In this document: positions 17,138 through 26,070 of the stretch, piece after piece
How the letters are laid out: each line of letters begins with the position of its first letter
How positions within the stretch are numbered: position 1 is the stretch's first letter
Assembly: GCF_000413855.1 (NCBI RefSeq)
Contig: NZ_ATGG01000016.1
Location: 101,855 to 165,854 of the forward strand
Direction: 5' to 3'
Source: Acinetobacter gyllenbergii CIP 110306 = MTCC 11365
Lineage (GTDB): Bacteria; Pseudomonadota; Gammaproteobacteria; Pseudomonadales; Moraxellaceae
DNA: 64,000 nt
Notes under the pieces: generated by a model
Seen by the model: only the letters and a program-made list of their open reading frames with translations
Told to the model about the DNA's origin: nothing
Databases searched by the model: none
Program-made: the position numbers and the translations under genes

Positions 17138-18700
17138 TTAATTTAAAGTTGGCATAGCAAATTGTTTCGCCTCACGAATCTGTGCAGATGGCCAACGTTG
17201 CGTGATGGTTTTACGGCGGGTATAAAAACGCACGCCATCTGGCCCATAGGCATACAGATCACCAAACAGTGAACGTTTCCAGCCACCAAAACTGTGATAA
17301 GCAACAGGCACGGGTAATGGTACATTCACCCCAACCATGCCCACTTGAATATTATTGCTAAAATAACGCGCCGCCTCACCATCTCGGGTATAAATACAGG
17401 TGCCATTGCCATATTCATGATCATTAATCAACTGCATGGCTTCTTGCATGGTTTCGACACGAATCATCTGTAATACAGGCCCAAAAATTTCTTGTTGATA
17501 GCTGGTCATCTCTGCTGAAATTTGATCAATCAAGGTCGGCCCGACAAAGAATCCATGTTCATAACCGACGGCTTTGGCGTCACGTCCATCCACCACAATT
17601 TTAGCACCTTGTTGCTCGGCACTTTGGATATAAGCTTGTACCTTCTGTTTATGTGCTTGCGAAATGAGCGGTCCGAAGTCATTACTGGCATCGGCATAAT
17701 GTCCAAACTTCAATTGCTGCATCTCTTGTTTAAGCTTGGCAATCACCACATCGGCCACTTCATCACCAATGGCCACCGCAACGGACAAGGCCATACAACG
17801 TTCACCCGATGAACCAAAGGCGGCACCCAGTAAAGAGGTCACCACATTATCAATATCGGCATCGGGCATAATGATGGCATGGTTTTTTGCACCGCCTAAG
17901 GCCTGACAGCGTTTTCCTGTCGAGGTCGCTGTTCGATAAATATAATCCGCAATTGGGGTTGAACCGACGAAACTGATGGCTTGGATCTTAGGATGATGTA
18001 GTAAGGCATCGACGGCTTCTTTGTCGCCATTGACCACATTAAACACCCCATCGGGCAAACCCGCCTGTTTAAGTAATTCAGCCAAATAGAGTGCGGCTGA
18101 AGGCGCCTTCTCAGAGGGTTTTAAAATAAAGCAATTACCACACACAATCGCCATTGGGAACATCCACAACGGCACCATTGCAGGGAAATTAAAAGGGGTA
18201 ATCCCTGCAACCACACCTAAAGGTTGAAACTCACTCCAAGAATCAATATCTGGGCCAACATTTTTAGAATACTCGCCTTTTAAAAACTCAGGTGCGCCAC
18301 AGGCATATTCCACATTTTCAATGCCACGTTGTAATTCACCTTTGGCATCATGGCAAATCTTGCCATGCTCCTGCCCAATCAATTCACATAATGTTTCAGC
18401 ATTCTCTTCAAGCAATTGTTTGAACTTAAACATCACCCGCGCACGTTTGATCACCGGCGTATCCCGCCATGCAGGGAATGCCTGCTCTGCAATCTCCACT
18501 ACCTGATTGACCAACTGTGTATCCGCCAAGGCTACTTCTTTACTAATCTCACCCGTTGCTGGATTATAAACCGCTTGTTTTCGGTTGGATTTGGTGACCA
18601 AACCACCTTGGATAAAATGCCCAATCAAATGAGTGGCTGGTGTTTGAGCTGAATCGGTATCGCTGAACGTATTGGCATTAAAATGTTCTAAATTATTCAT
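17138..18700 (-). CDS. mmsA: CoA-acylating (methyl)malonate-semialdehyde dehydrogenase
   Basis: A 520-residue aldehyde dehydrogenase of the MMSDH type. The nucleophile lies in SSGERCMALS (Cys near 302). The usual general-base motif LELGGK is replaced by QALGGAKNH, the expected change in CoA-acylating members. The product is acetyl-CoA from malonate semialdehyde or propionyl-CoA from methylmalonate semialdehyde, with NADH and CO2. The start at 18700 is chosen because AAGGA lies six bases upstream; the longer frame from 18754 has none. It sits 61 bases after the beta-alanine-type aminotransferase stop, so the pair would take beta-alanine to acetyl-CoA (BauA/BauC-like). No valine-pathway genes adjoin it, which favours the beta-alanine role. 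Confidence 0.9.
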   Translation of the reverse strand: MNNLEHFNANTFSDTDSAQTPATHLIGHFIQGGLVTKSNRKQAVYNPATGEISKEVALADTQLVNQVVEIAEQAFPAWRDTPVIKRARVMFKFKQLLEENAETLCELIGQEHGKICHDAKGELQRGIENVEYACGAPEFLKGEYSKNVGPDIDSWSEFQPLGVVAGITPFNFPAMVPLWMFPMAIVCGNCFILKPSEKAPSAALYLAELLKQAGLPDGVFNVVNGDKEAVDALLHHPKIQAISFVGSTPIADYIYRTATSTGKRCQALGGAKNHAIIMPDADIDNVVTSLLGAAFGSSGERCMALSVAVAIGDEVADVVIAKLKQEMQQLKFGHYADASNDFGPLISQAHKQKVQAYIQSAEQQGAKIVVDGRDAKAVGYEHGFFVGPTLIDQISAEMTSYQQEIFGPVLQMIRVETMQEAMQLINDHEYGNGTCIYTRDGEAARYFSNNIQVGMVGVNVPLPVPVAYHSFGGWKRSLFGDLYAYGPDGVRFYTRRKTITQRWPSAQIREAKQFAMPTLN

Positions 18701-18761
18701 TTGTATTCCTTGTCTCTGTGTCTTATTTTCCATTTGCTTTTGGCAAGTCCCCACCCAAGCT

Positions 18762-20138
18762 TTATTTCACTTGATAAAGGGTTTCACCCACAGCATTGAT
18801 CAAGCGTGATAATTGCGCTTCGGTGCTGTTGAACATTGGGCCAAACTGAATGGTGTCTCCGCCAAAACGCACATAGAAACCGGCTTTCCACAACTTCATC
18901 CCCATTTCAAATCCACGAATGGTGGCATCGCCATCTCGTGGTGCCAGTTGTAACGCACCAATCAAACCGCAATTGCGAATATCAATCACATTCGGCGCAC
19001 CTTTTAATTCATGTATCAGTTTTTCAAGACTTGGGGCTAAGGCCGCAGATTGAGTGATCAAGTTCTGTTGTTCCAGTACATCTAATGTGGCTAAAGCAGC
19101 GGCACAGGCAACGGGATGCCCTGAATAGGTATAACCGTGAGTAAACTCAACCGCATGTTCAGGCAAGTCTTGTTGCATAAAGGCATCATAGATTTCGTGG
19201 CTTGCGACAACGCCCCCTAATGGAATGGCACCATTGGTAATTTGTTTGGCAAAGGTCAGAAGATCAGGCGTTACATCGAAATATTCAGCTGCGGTCCATG
19301 CACCCATTCGGCCAAAGCCCGTAATTACTTCATCAAAAATCAGCAGGATATTGTGTTGATCACAGATTTCTCTGAGACGTTTTAAATAACCTGTCGGTGG
19401 TACAATACAACCTGCCGAACCCGAAACAGGTTCAACGATCACGGCGGCAATATTGGATGCATCATGTAGCTCAATCAGTTTGAGCATTTCATCAGCCAGC
19501 TCAACTCCACCCGTTTCGGCACAGCCTTTGCTAAAGCTCAGATGTGCTTGCAAGGTATGCGGTAAATGATCGACATCCATCAATTGACCAAACATTTTAC
19601 GATTGCCACCAATCCCGCCTAGGCTTGTGCCAGCCACGTTGACACCATGGTAGCCACGTGCCCGCCCAATCAGCTTGGTTTTGCTTGGTTGGCCTTTAAT
19701 CCGCCAATACGCCCGCGCCATTTTGATCGCAGTATCTGCTGACTCAGAACCCGAATCGGTAAAGAAAACATGCTGGAGTTTTTCAGGCATGTGCTGCACA
19801 ATTTTTTCAGCCAATTGAAAAGATAATGGATGTCCGAATTGGAAGGCTGGTGAATAATCCAGTTTTGCCAATTGGCGCGTTACCGCTTGCTGGATTTCAG
19901 GCAGGCTATGCCCTGCACCGCAGGTCCATAAACCTGAGAGAGAGTCATAAATCTCACGTCCTGTACTATCAATTAAAGATGAGCCTTTGGCCGCCACGAT
20001 GATGCGTGGATCTTGATGAAAATTACGGTTGGCAGTAAACGGCATCCAATGTGCTTGGTAATTTAAGCGCATTGAAACTTTTGACGGACTGGTTTCCAAT
20101 GCATCATCACGGTCATTTGTGGTGTCGATATCAAACAT
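18762..20138 (-). CDS. bauA: omega-amino acid (beta-alanine):pyruvate aminotransferase
   Basis: A 458-residue class III aminotransferase. YQAHWMPFTANRNF near residue 27 is typical of beta-alanine:pyruvate aminotransferases. DSLSGLWTCGAGH near 65, TDSGSESADTAIKMAR near 127, Asp near 269 in LIFDEVITGFGR and the Schiff-base Lys298 in TFAKQITNG follow. It should make malonate semialdehyde and alanine from beta-alanine and pyruvate. The start at 20138 (MFDIDTTND) is preferred to 20204; GAAGAG precedes it by six bases. It is first in an operon with mmsA and diverges from a LysR gene. Other omega-amines could be accepted. Confidence 0.87.
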   Translation of the reverse strand: MFDIDTTNDRDDALETSPSKVSMRLNYQAHWMPFTANRNFHQDPRIIVAAKGSSLIDSTGREIYDSLSGLWTCGAGHSLPEIQQAVTRQLAKLDYSPAFQFGHPLSFQLAEKIVQHMPEKLQHVFFTDSGSESADTAIKMARAYWRIKGQPSKTKLIGRARGYHGVNVAGTSLGGIGGNRKMFGQLMDVDHLPHTLQAHLSFSKGCAETGGVELADEMLKLIELHDASNIAAVIVEPVSGSAGCIVPPTGYLKRLREICDQHNILLIFDEVITGFGRMGAWTAAEYFDVTPDLLTFAKQITNGAIPLGGVVASHEIYDAFMQQDLPEHAVEFTHGYTYSGHPVACAAALATLDVLEQQNLITQSAALAPSLEKLIHELKGAPNVIDIRNCGLIGALQLAPRDGDATIRGFEMGMKLWKAGFYVRFGGDTIQFGPMFNSTEAQLSRLINAVGETLYQVK

Positions 20139-20190
20139 AATCACTCTTCTTGTTTTGGGGTTATGGTTGGAGTGTACAGCGCGATATAGT

Positions 20191-20205
20191 TTTGATAAAT
20201 TCAAA
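20191..20205. promoter_or_regulatory. candidate LysR box between bauA and its regulator
   Basis: TTTGATAAATTCAAA contains a T-N11-A dyad (TTGATAAATTCAA) and lies between the divergent aminotransferase and LysR-type genes, 53 bases from the former and 36 from the latter. This fits the usual LysR recognition pattern. Confidence 0.45.
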
Positions 20206-20240
20206 TGATCTTGAGTTTAGATATAAAAAAGCAAAACTAA

Positions 20241-21161
20241 ATGAAACCGAAAAAATTAAATCAAGTGACTGATTTTGATATAAAACTTCTTAAAATTTTT
20301 AAAACGGTGTGTGACTGCCACAGCTTTAGCGCTGCGGAAAGTCTACTTGGCATCAGTCGTTCAGCAATTAGTCTGCACATGAGTGATCTGGAAAATCGGC
20401 TCGGAATTCGGTTATGCCAACGAGGTCGAGCTGGCTTTGCTCTGACCGATGAAGGCCGAGAAATTCTGGAATATATTGAAGTGTTGAATGCTTCGATTGA
20501 AGACTTTCGTGCCAAGATCAATCAAATGCATAATCAACTCAAAGGTGAGTTTAATATTGGGATTATTAATAACTTGGTCACCATGCCCAGTGCCTATATC
20601 ACCAATACGCTTGCTGTGCTGGCCGAAGAAAATAGCGAAGTGCTGATCAATATCAGTATGAGCACCTTGTCGGATATTGAATGTCGTGTCTTAGATAATC
20701 GCTTACATGCAGGTGCCATTCCCCTCGTCACCCCATTGTCTGGCTTAGATTATTTTGATTTATATCGCGAAAAGTCTTTGCTCTACTGCGGTAAAAATCA
20801 CCCGCTGTTTCAACATTTAGGTGATATTCGCACTGCGGATTTAAAAAACTGGCAAGCAGTATTGCCCAATTATGCAACACCTGCAGAAGCGGCGAAATTG
20901 CACCAACTGCTTGATTGTTCGGCCACCGCCAGTGACCGTGAAGGCATCGCCTTTCTGATCTTAACAGGAAAGTTTCTGGGTTTTTTACCCGATCATTATG
21001 CGAGAAAATGGGTGGAAGATGGTTTTATGCAGCCTATTTTGCAGGACGTGATGCATTACAGTACCCCGATCTGCCTGATCACCCATAAAGGCAAAAACTA
21101 CAATATGATTTTGAAAACCTTTATGGAGATCCTAAAAACCCGAATCATGCCGTTGACTTAA
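20241..21161 (+). CDS. LysR-family regulator, likely of the beta-alanine operon
   Basis: A 306-residue LysR-type protein: helix-turn-helix at about residues 8-65 (DIKLLKIFKTVCDCHSFSAA, ISRSAISLHMSDLENRLG), then a periplasmic-binding-like effector domain from about residue 95. It diverges from bauA-mmsA across 102 bases, the standard layout for a LysR activator of a catabolic operon. The inducer would be beta-alanine or its semialdehyde (inference). It is followed by a bidirectional terminator. Confidence 0.85.
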   Translation: MKPKKLNQVTDFDIKLLKIFKTVCDCHSFSAAESLLGISRSAISLHMSDLENRLGIRLCQRGRAGFALTDEGREILEYIEVLNASIEDFRAKINQMHNQLKGEFNIGIINNLVTMPSAYITNTLAVLAEENSEVLINISMSTLSDIECRVLDNRLHAGAIPLVTPLSGLDYFDLYREKSLLYCGKNHPLFQHLGDIRTADLKNWQAVLPNYATPAEAAKLHQLLDCSATASDREGIAFLILTGKFLGFLPDHYARKWVEDGFMQPILQDVMHYSTPICLITHKGKNYNMILKTFMEILKTRIMPLT

Positions 21162-21177
21162 CTCAGACTAGAATACA

Positions 21178-21212
21178 AAAGTCGATGCGTTGGGCTCATC
21201 GACTTTGTTTTA
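21178..21212. terminator. bidirectional terminator
   Basis: AAAGTCGATG (21178-21187) pairs with CATCGACTTT (21197-21206), followed by GTTTTATC. It lies between the convergent LysR and AAHS transporter genes. Confidence 0.8.
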
Positions 21213-21229
21213 TCAAAAATGATGCACTG

Positions 21230-22597
21230 CTATGCTTCACCAGTTTCAGCAATATTTGTCGCAGGATTGACCGTACTTTTACTCCCACTGTCTGACTCAT
21301 GCCGTTTCAGCACCAACACCGCAAAAATCGCAATAATCGCTGGAATAGCAATCATCACAAAGTTCAGCTTATGTGGTAGACCTAAGGTCAGCAGCATTCC
21401 TGTTAGAATCGGCCCAACGATGGCACCGATTCGACCAACCGCAGATGCACAGCCAATTCCTGTCGAGCGTACACTCAATGGATAGTATTGTGCTACATAA
21501 CTATACAGCAGGATTGAAGTCCCAATGGTTGCAGCTCCTGCAATCGTCACCAAACCATATAAAATATAGGCTGGCGAGTTATAGCCCAAACCAACCAGTG
21601 CAAATACCCCTGCTACAAACATAGTTAAAATTACGGGTTTTAAATGGAATTTATCTGAGAGGATTCCACCCAAAATTGCTCCGATCATGGCACCCACATT
21701 CAGTGCTAACAGGAATAAAATACTTTTGCCCAATGAATAACCTGCTGCCAGCATCAGTTTCGGCAACCAACTACTTAATGCATAGACCATCAGCAAACAC
21801 ATAAAGAATAACAGCCAGAACATCAAAGTACTTAAAGCACGACCCTGTTGAAATAAGGCTTTGGCAGAACTGCCTGTCCCTAAATTATCGTCATTCAAAC
21901 ATAAGCGTGTCTCAGGGCTTAGTGCCTGCTCTGGTGCAATTTTTTGGATAATGGCATGGGCTTGCGCGGTCTTGCCACTTTTTACTAAGAAGGTCAGTGA
22001 CTCAGGTAAGAACTTCCATAAAATCGGTAATAACAACAATGGAATGCCTGCAATCAAGAACATGATTTGCCAACCTTGGTTTTCCACCAGATAGCTTCCT
22101 AATAACGCGGAAATAATCCCGCCAATGGCATAGCCACTAAACATACTCCCCACCAAGGTACTGCGCATCCGCTTTGGGGCATATTCAGAGGTTAACGCCA
22201 CCAGATTTGGCATCACACCACCAATCCCCAAACCTGCTAAAAAGCGTAACACCCCAAATTCAAACGGAGTCGATGCAAAAGCTCCCCAGAAAGTAAAACC
22301 ACTGAAAAAGGTCACACAAATCAAGATAACATTTTTGCGACCAATTTTATCTGCCAAAGCCCCAAATAACATGGCACCAAACATCATGCCACATAAGGCG
22401 GTGCTGGCCAGCATACCCGCCTGTACTGCTGTGAGTGACCACTCTTGCATCAATACAGGCAAAACCACGCCGTAAATAACCAGATCATAACCGTCAAAAA
22501 TAATAATCAGTAAGCACCAAAGCAAAATGCTCCAGTGAAAAGGGGTAAATTTTGCTTGGTCAATAATTGCATTGACATTCAACGTCGATGTTGCCAT
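21230..22597 (-). CDS. AAHS-family MFS transporter (aromatic/organic acid:H+ symporter)
   Basis: A 455-residue transporter with about twelve membrane segments. WCLLIIIFDGYDLVIYGVVLP near residue 28 carries the Asp-Gly-Tyr-Asp motif of the AAHS family (PcaK, BenK, MucK). GALADKIGRKNVI near 80 is the loop 2-3 MFS signature. It imports an aromatic or small organic acid with protons. A DcaP-like porin gene lies 90 bases upstream in the same direction, so the two may form an outer- plus inner-membrane uptake pair. The substrate cannot be read from sequence, and no catabolic operon for it lies next door. Confidence 0.85.
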   Translation of the reverse strand: MATSTLNVNAIIDQAKFTPFHWSILLWCLLIIIFDGYDLVIYGVVLPVLMQEWSLTAVQAGMLASTALCGMMFGAMLFGALADKIGRKNVILICVTFFSGFTFWGAFASTPFEFGVLRFLAGLGIGGVMPNLVALTSEYAPKRMRSTLVGSMFSGYAIGGIISALLGSYLVENQGWQIMFLIAGIPLLLLPILWKFLPESLTFLVKSGKTAQAHAIIQKIAPEQALSPETRLCLNDDNLGTGSSAKALFQQGRALSTLMFWLLFFMCLLMVYALSSWLPKLMLAAGYSLGKSILFLLALNVGAMIGAILGGILSDKFHLKPVILTMFVAGVFALVGLGYNSPAYILYGLVTIAGAATIGTSILLYSYVAQYYPLSVRSTGIGCASAVGRIGAIVGPILTGMLLTLGLPHKLNFVMIAIPAIIAIFAVLVLKRHESDSGSKSTVNPATNIAETGEA

Positions 22598-22687
22598 TTA
22601 ATCATCTCCTCTATGAGATAAATTCTTGTTCATTTTTAAAACGACATACTGCACCCTAAAGAAAAAACTGATGATTCAAGCTCTTGA

Positions 22688-23974
22688 TTAAAAATCGTAA
22701 CTCGCCATCATATTGAAGCGGTTATCAATCCCTTTCCGCCCCTCAAAAGTTTCACGCTCGCCATAGACATACTCCACCCCTAAAGTAATTGGTTTATAGG
22801 GGTTGTACATGGCATTGATCCAGCCCTGCCAAAGTTCTTTGTTTTGAGTCAGGTTGGTTTTCTGGATTTGGGCAAAGGTGTTGTCATCCTTGGCTTTCAT
22901 ATAGCCGTATCCCAAGGTAGAACGAAGCTGTGAATTAAATTGATGAGTTAAACCTGCTGAAATAGTATCGAATTCATTGCTCTGAATATGATTTTTGTCA
23001 TCAATCACATAGCTGTTATTGGTCCAAAGCAGGAAACGGCCATCACCTTTGACATGGTAATAATCGGCTTTTAAGAAGGTTTGTGGCGTTAACTGGTATT
23101 TGCCCCCGAGCCCCACACCCCATGCCCATTCCTCATCATTACTGGTTTTTTTCTCAGCCATAAAAGTTCGGCCAGACAACAAGGAACCATTCTCAAATTT
23201 ATGATTCAATCGCCCCACCAAAGCAGGCAAACGCATTTCATTATCAGGGTCAGAAGTTGCCGTGTATTTGGGATCTTCAATCGCAACAGCAAAACTGGTA
23301 TTGGCTGATAAGTTATCGCTATAGCGTACCAAAGGTGAGCGTTGTAATGCCCCACCGACATAGGTTCCTGCATCAATGGTTTCTGGATAATATTCAGGTG
23401 CAATAAAGGTGGACCAAGTCTGACCAATCAACCATTTATCAAAGGTTAAATAGGCATGGCGAATACGAAATTGATCACGTGTGCTGCCACCAAAGAAATC
23501 CATTTCCAGCTTGCCACCAACATCGCCAGCGGCTGTCGGTGTTTTAAAATTCAAACCTAAACGGGTGACGTTGACGGTCGAATGCAAACGATCTTTTTGT
23601 TGAGCTTCCTCGGCAGTATGTTCTAGTGGTACGCCACTGATATTGTTATACATGGTGGATGCACCTTTGGCCTGATAAGAAGCATCGGCACGGAGATAAC
23701 CATATAAATTGACTTCAGCCCCACCTTTGCTGATATTCAGTTTTGGTACCTGTGTTTCAGTCGCCTGTGGTGCAGCTGCAACCGCGACTTGAGGCGTCGA
23801 CTGGGTCGGAACAGGCTGTTTTACATACTGTTGCAGCATGGCGCGCAACTCTTGAACTTCTTGTCTGAGTTGTGCAATTTCGGCACTCTCAGTTCCCGAA
23901 TAAGCAGAGTTCATGGCCGTTAAAACACCCACTGCTAACATGCTTTTTTGTACCGTTAAAATAAACTTTTTCAT
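22688..23974 (-). CDS. DcaP-like trimeric outer-membrane porin
   Basis: A 428-residue outer-membrane protein with a signal peptide (MKKFILTVQKSMLAVGVLTAMNSA, cleaved near AYS). A short heptad-rich segment (AEIAQLRQEVQELRAMLQQY, about residues 32-51), expected to trimerise, follows, then a Pro/Ala linker and a beta barrel ending MMASYDF. This matches DcaP-type porins, which pass negatively charged small molecules. The start is ATG 23974; the TTG at 23983 leaves only two bases to the AAGGA. A paralogue with the same plan lies at 46533-47849. It is likely cotranscribed with the AAHS transporter. Confidence 0.85.
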   Translation of the reverse strand: MKKFILTVQKSMLAVGVLTAMNSAYSGTESAEIAQLRQEVQELRAMLQQYVKQPVPTQSTPQVAVAAAPQATETQVPKLNISKGGAEVNLYGYLRADASYQAKGASTMYNNISGVPLEHTAEEAQQKDRLHSTVNVTRLGLNFKTPTAAGDVGGKLEMDFFGGSTRDQFRIRHAYLTFDKWLIGQTWSTFIAPEYYPETIDAGTYVGGALQRSPLVRYSDNLSANTSFAVAIEDPKYTATSDPDNEMRLPALVGRLNHKFENGSLLSGRTFMAEKKTSNDEEWAWGVGLGGKYQLTPQTFLKADYYHVKGDGRFLLWTNNSYVIDDKNHIQSNEFDTISAGLTHQFNSQLRSTLGYGYMKAKDDNTFAQIQKTNLTQNKELWQGWINAMYNPYKPITLGVEYVYGERETFEGRKGIDNRFNMMASYDF

Positions 23975-24225
23975 TAAAATCAATTTCCTTTTCGACTGAT
24001 CTTAAATACCCTTTTAAGATCATTCTTTGTTTGTGTTTTATCCTTTGTCGTACAGATGTACCACACCACATTTTTTATTTTTAAAACTTCAAACCATTGA
24101 TTTATTTAATTTTCACCTCCTATTTAAATAAATAGCCACTTTTTTAAAAGACAGCAGAACCGAGCAGTGGCAATTGCAGCCACTGTTAAAAACTTCCGTT
24201 AAAAGCTAAAAATTAAGTTGCTGTT

Positions 24226-24966
24226 TTAATGTTGAATTGCTTGTTGAGTGAAAACAGCTTTGCCAGAATGTTCCAAGGTCAAGATATCCTCCTGTTTTTT
24301 CTGGGCAATCAGTCCCTGATACGTTAAAACTTGGCTAAAGCAATGCACCTGTTCAAAACCTGTCCGCTGAAGCAGTTGCTGATAATCCTCATAAGAAACA
24401 GTAAAAAAGTCTTGTTCCAAACGTTCCATCATTGCCTCACTCTGCTCAATACTCAGACCATTACTCTGACATAACAAAGGCAAGGCTTTAAATTGTTGAG
24501 GATTGTCACAAGCCATCAGGTCGTAGGTCATGAGCAATCCATCCGCTTTTAAGCGCTGTGATATTTCAGCAAAAAAATCTGATTTCAGCGCATGCGGTAC
24601 AAAATGCGCAACTAGAATAGACAGTGCTGCATCAAATTTTGGCTGTGTAGGCAATGCTGCTGTTTCGCCATGAATGAATTGCACACGCTCTGACTGTCCA
24701 AGCTGCTGAATCAGTGCTTGGGCTTTCTGCAACATAGTTAAAGAAGGATCAACTGCCGTAAATCTCCAAGTTGGATGCCTATTCAGTAAATATTCAAGCT
24801 CATAGCCTGTGCCACAACCGACAATTAAAATCTCTGCGTCTGCACTTAAAGCGGACTGTAAAATCGCATCGACTTGTTGATGCATCAGCGCATAACCTGG
24901 AATCAGACGACGGATATGATCATCATAGCGTTCCACCACTTTCTGACTGTTAAAATCTTTTGCCAT
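24226..24966 (-). CDS. class I SAM-dependent methyltransferase
   Basis: A 246-residue Rossmann-type methyltransferase with the SAM motif EILIVGCGTGYELEYLL near residue 45, an acidic motif II around FTAVDPSLTML near 69, and motif post-I/IV ALSILVAHFVPH near 115. It starts 24 bases after bioB in the same direction, so they are probably cotranscribed. BioC, a SAM methyltransferase of pimeloyl synthesis, is the obvious biotin-related candidate, but the motifs do not single it out, and I leave the substrate open. Confidence 0.75.
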   Translation of the reverse strand: MAKDFNSQKVVERYDDHIRRLIPGYALMHQQVDAILQSALSADAEILIVGCGTGYELEYLLNRHPTWRFTAVDPSLTMLQKAQALIQQLGQSERVQFIHGETAALPTQPKFDAALSILVAHFVPHALKSDFFAEISQRLKADGLLMTYDLMACDNPQQFKALPLLCQSNGLSIEQSEAMMERLEQDFFTVSYEDYQQLLQRTGFEQVHCFSQVLTYQGLIAQKKQEDILTLEHSGKAVFTQQAIQH

Positions 24967-24990
24967 TTGATCCTCTACTTTTAAAAAGCT

Positions 24991-25983
24991 TTAAATGGTT
25001 AGCATCGCATCAACTGATAACTGCTTTATAGAAGGTTTGCTTGCTTCTATTTTTAAGCCTAGTTTTTGAAATAAAGCTTGGTCACGACTTTCACCGGCAT
25101 TGGCAGTGGTTAACAGTTTTTCACCGGAGAAGATAGAATTAGCACCGGCCATAAATGCCAAGGCTTGATCGGAATCGGTTAATGCTTCGCGCCCAGCCGA
25201 AAGTCGAATGTAACTTTGTGGCATAAGCAATCGTGCTACAGCAACCGTCCGAATCCATTCAGTTACATCCAGTTTTTCTACTTGAGCCAATGGTGTCCCT
25301 TCGATCGGGACCAGCATATTAATCGGTACAGACTCTGGATGTAGCGGCAAAGTCGCTAACTCATGTAAAAGACCAATCCGATCTTCTCGACTTTCACCTA
25401 AACCGACAATACCACCGCTACAGACTTTCAACCCTGCCTGAAGAACATGGTCTAGTGTATCCAGCCGATCATCAAAAGTTCTAGTGCTGATAATGTGGGA
25501 ATAATATTCCCGCGAAGTATCCAGATTATGGTTGTAATAATCCAGACCAGCCTCTTTTAAACGCTCCGCCTGAGAAGCATTCAGCATGCCCAAGGTCATA
25601 CAGGTTTCCAGTCCTAAAGCTTTGACCTCACGTACCATGTCCAATACATAAGGCATATCGCGCTCATGCGGATTGCGCCATGCGGCACCCATACAAAAAC
25701 GAGATGCGCCTGAAGCCTTGGATTTTTGTGCCTCTTGAATGACTTTCTCCACTGCAACGCGTTTTTCTGCTTCCAGTTTTGAATCATAACGCGCTGATTG
25801 CGAACAATACTTGCAATCTTCGGGGCATTTGCCTGTTTTAATTGAGAGCAAAGTACTGACCTGAATCGTATTCGCAGCAAAATATTGTCGGTGTAACTGT
25901 TGCGCCTGAAACAGCAAATCTAAAAAAGGCTGCTCATACACAGCCTGTATTTCCGCACGTGACCAATCATTTCTAATCTTCAT
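24991..25983 (-). CDS. bioB: biotin synthase
   Basis: A 330-residue radical-SAM enzyme converting dethiobiotin to biotin in the cytosol. The radical cluster Cys residues are 53, 57 and 60 in [12 protein letters not shown]. Second-cluster candidates lie in [19 protein letters not shown] and [13 protein letters not shown], with the Arg ligand in RLSAGRE near 258. YYNHNLDTS is also conserved. Length is close to that of E. coli BioB. It is followed closely by a methyltransferase gene. The acyl-CoA synthetase gene upstream ends 87 bases away. The nearby biotin-dependent liuBD carboxylase suggests why biotin synthesis sits here, though this may be chance. Confidence 0.95.
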   Translation of the reverse strand: MKIRNDWSRAEIQAVYEQPFLDLLFQAQQLHRQYFAANTIQVSTLLSIKTGKCPEDCKYCSQSARYDSKLEAEKRVAVEKVIQEAQKSKASGASRFCMGAAWRNPHERDMPYVLDMVREVKALGLETCMTLGMLNASQAERLKEAGLDYYNHNLDTSREYYSHIISTRTFDDRLDTLDHVLQAGLKVCSGGIVGLGESREDRIGLLHELATLPLHPESVPINMLVPIEGTPLAQVEKLDVTEWIRTVAVARLLMPQSYIRLSAGREALTDSDQALAFMAGANSIFSGEKLLTTANAGESRDQALFQKLGLKIEASKPSIKQLSVDAMLTI

Positions 25984-26070
25984 TTCTTGATCCTGACATC
26001 CTATGTTTAGATAACAACCACGACATCAAAGCTCCTCCTCAATCTCAATGTACAAAGGAGGAATACGTTT

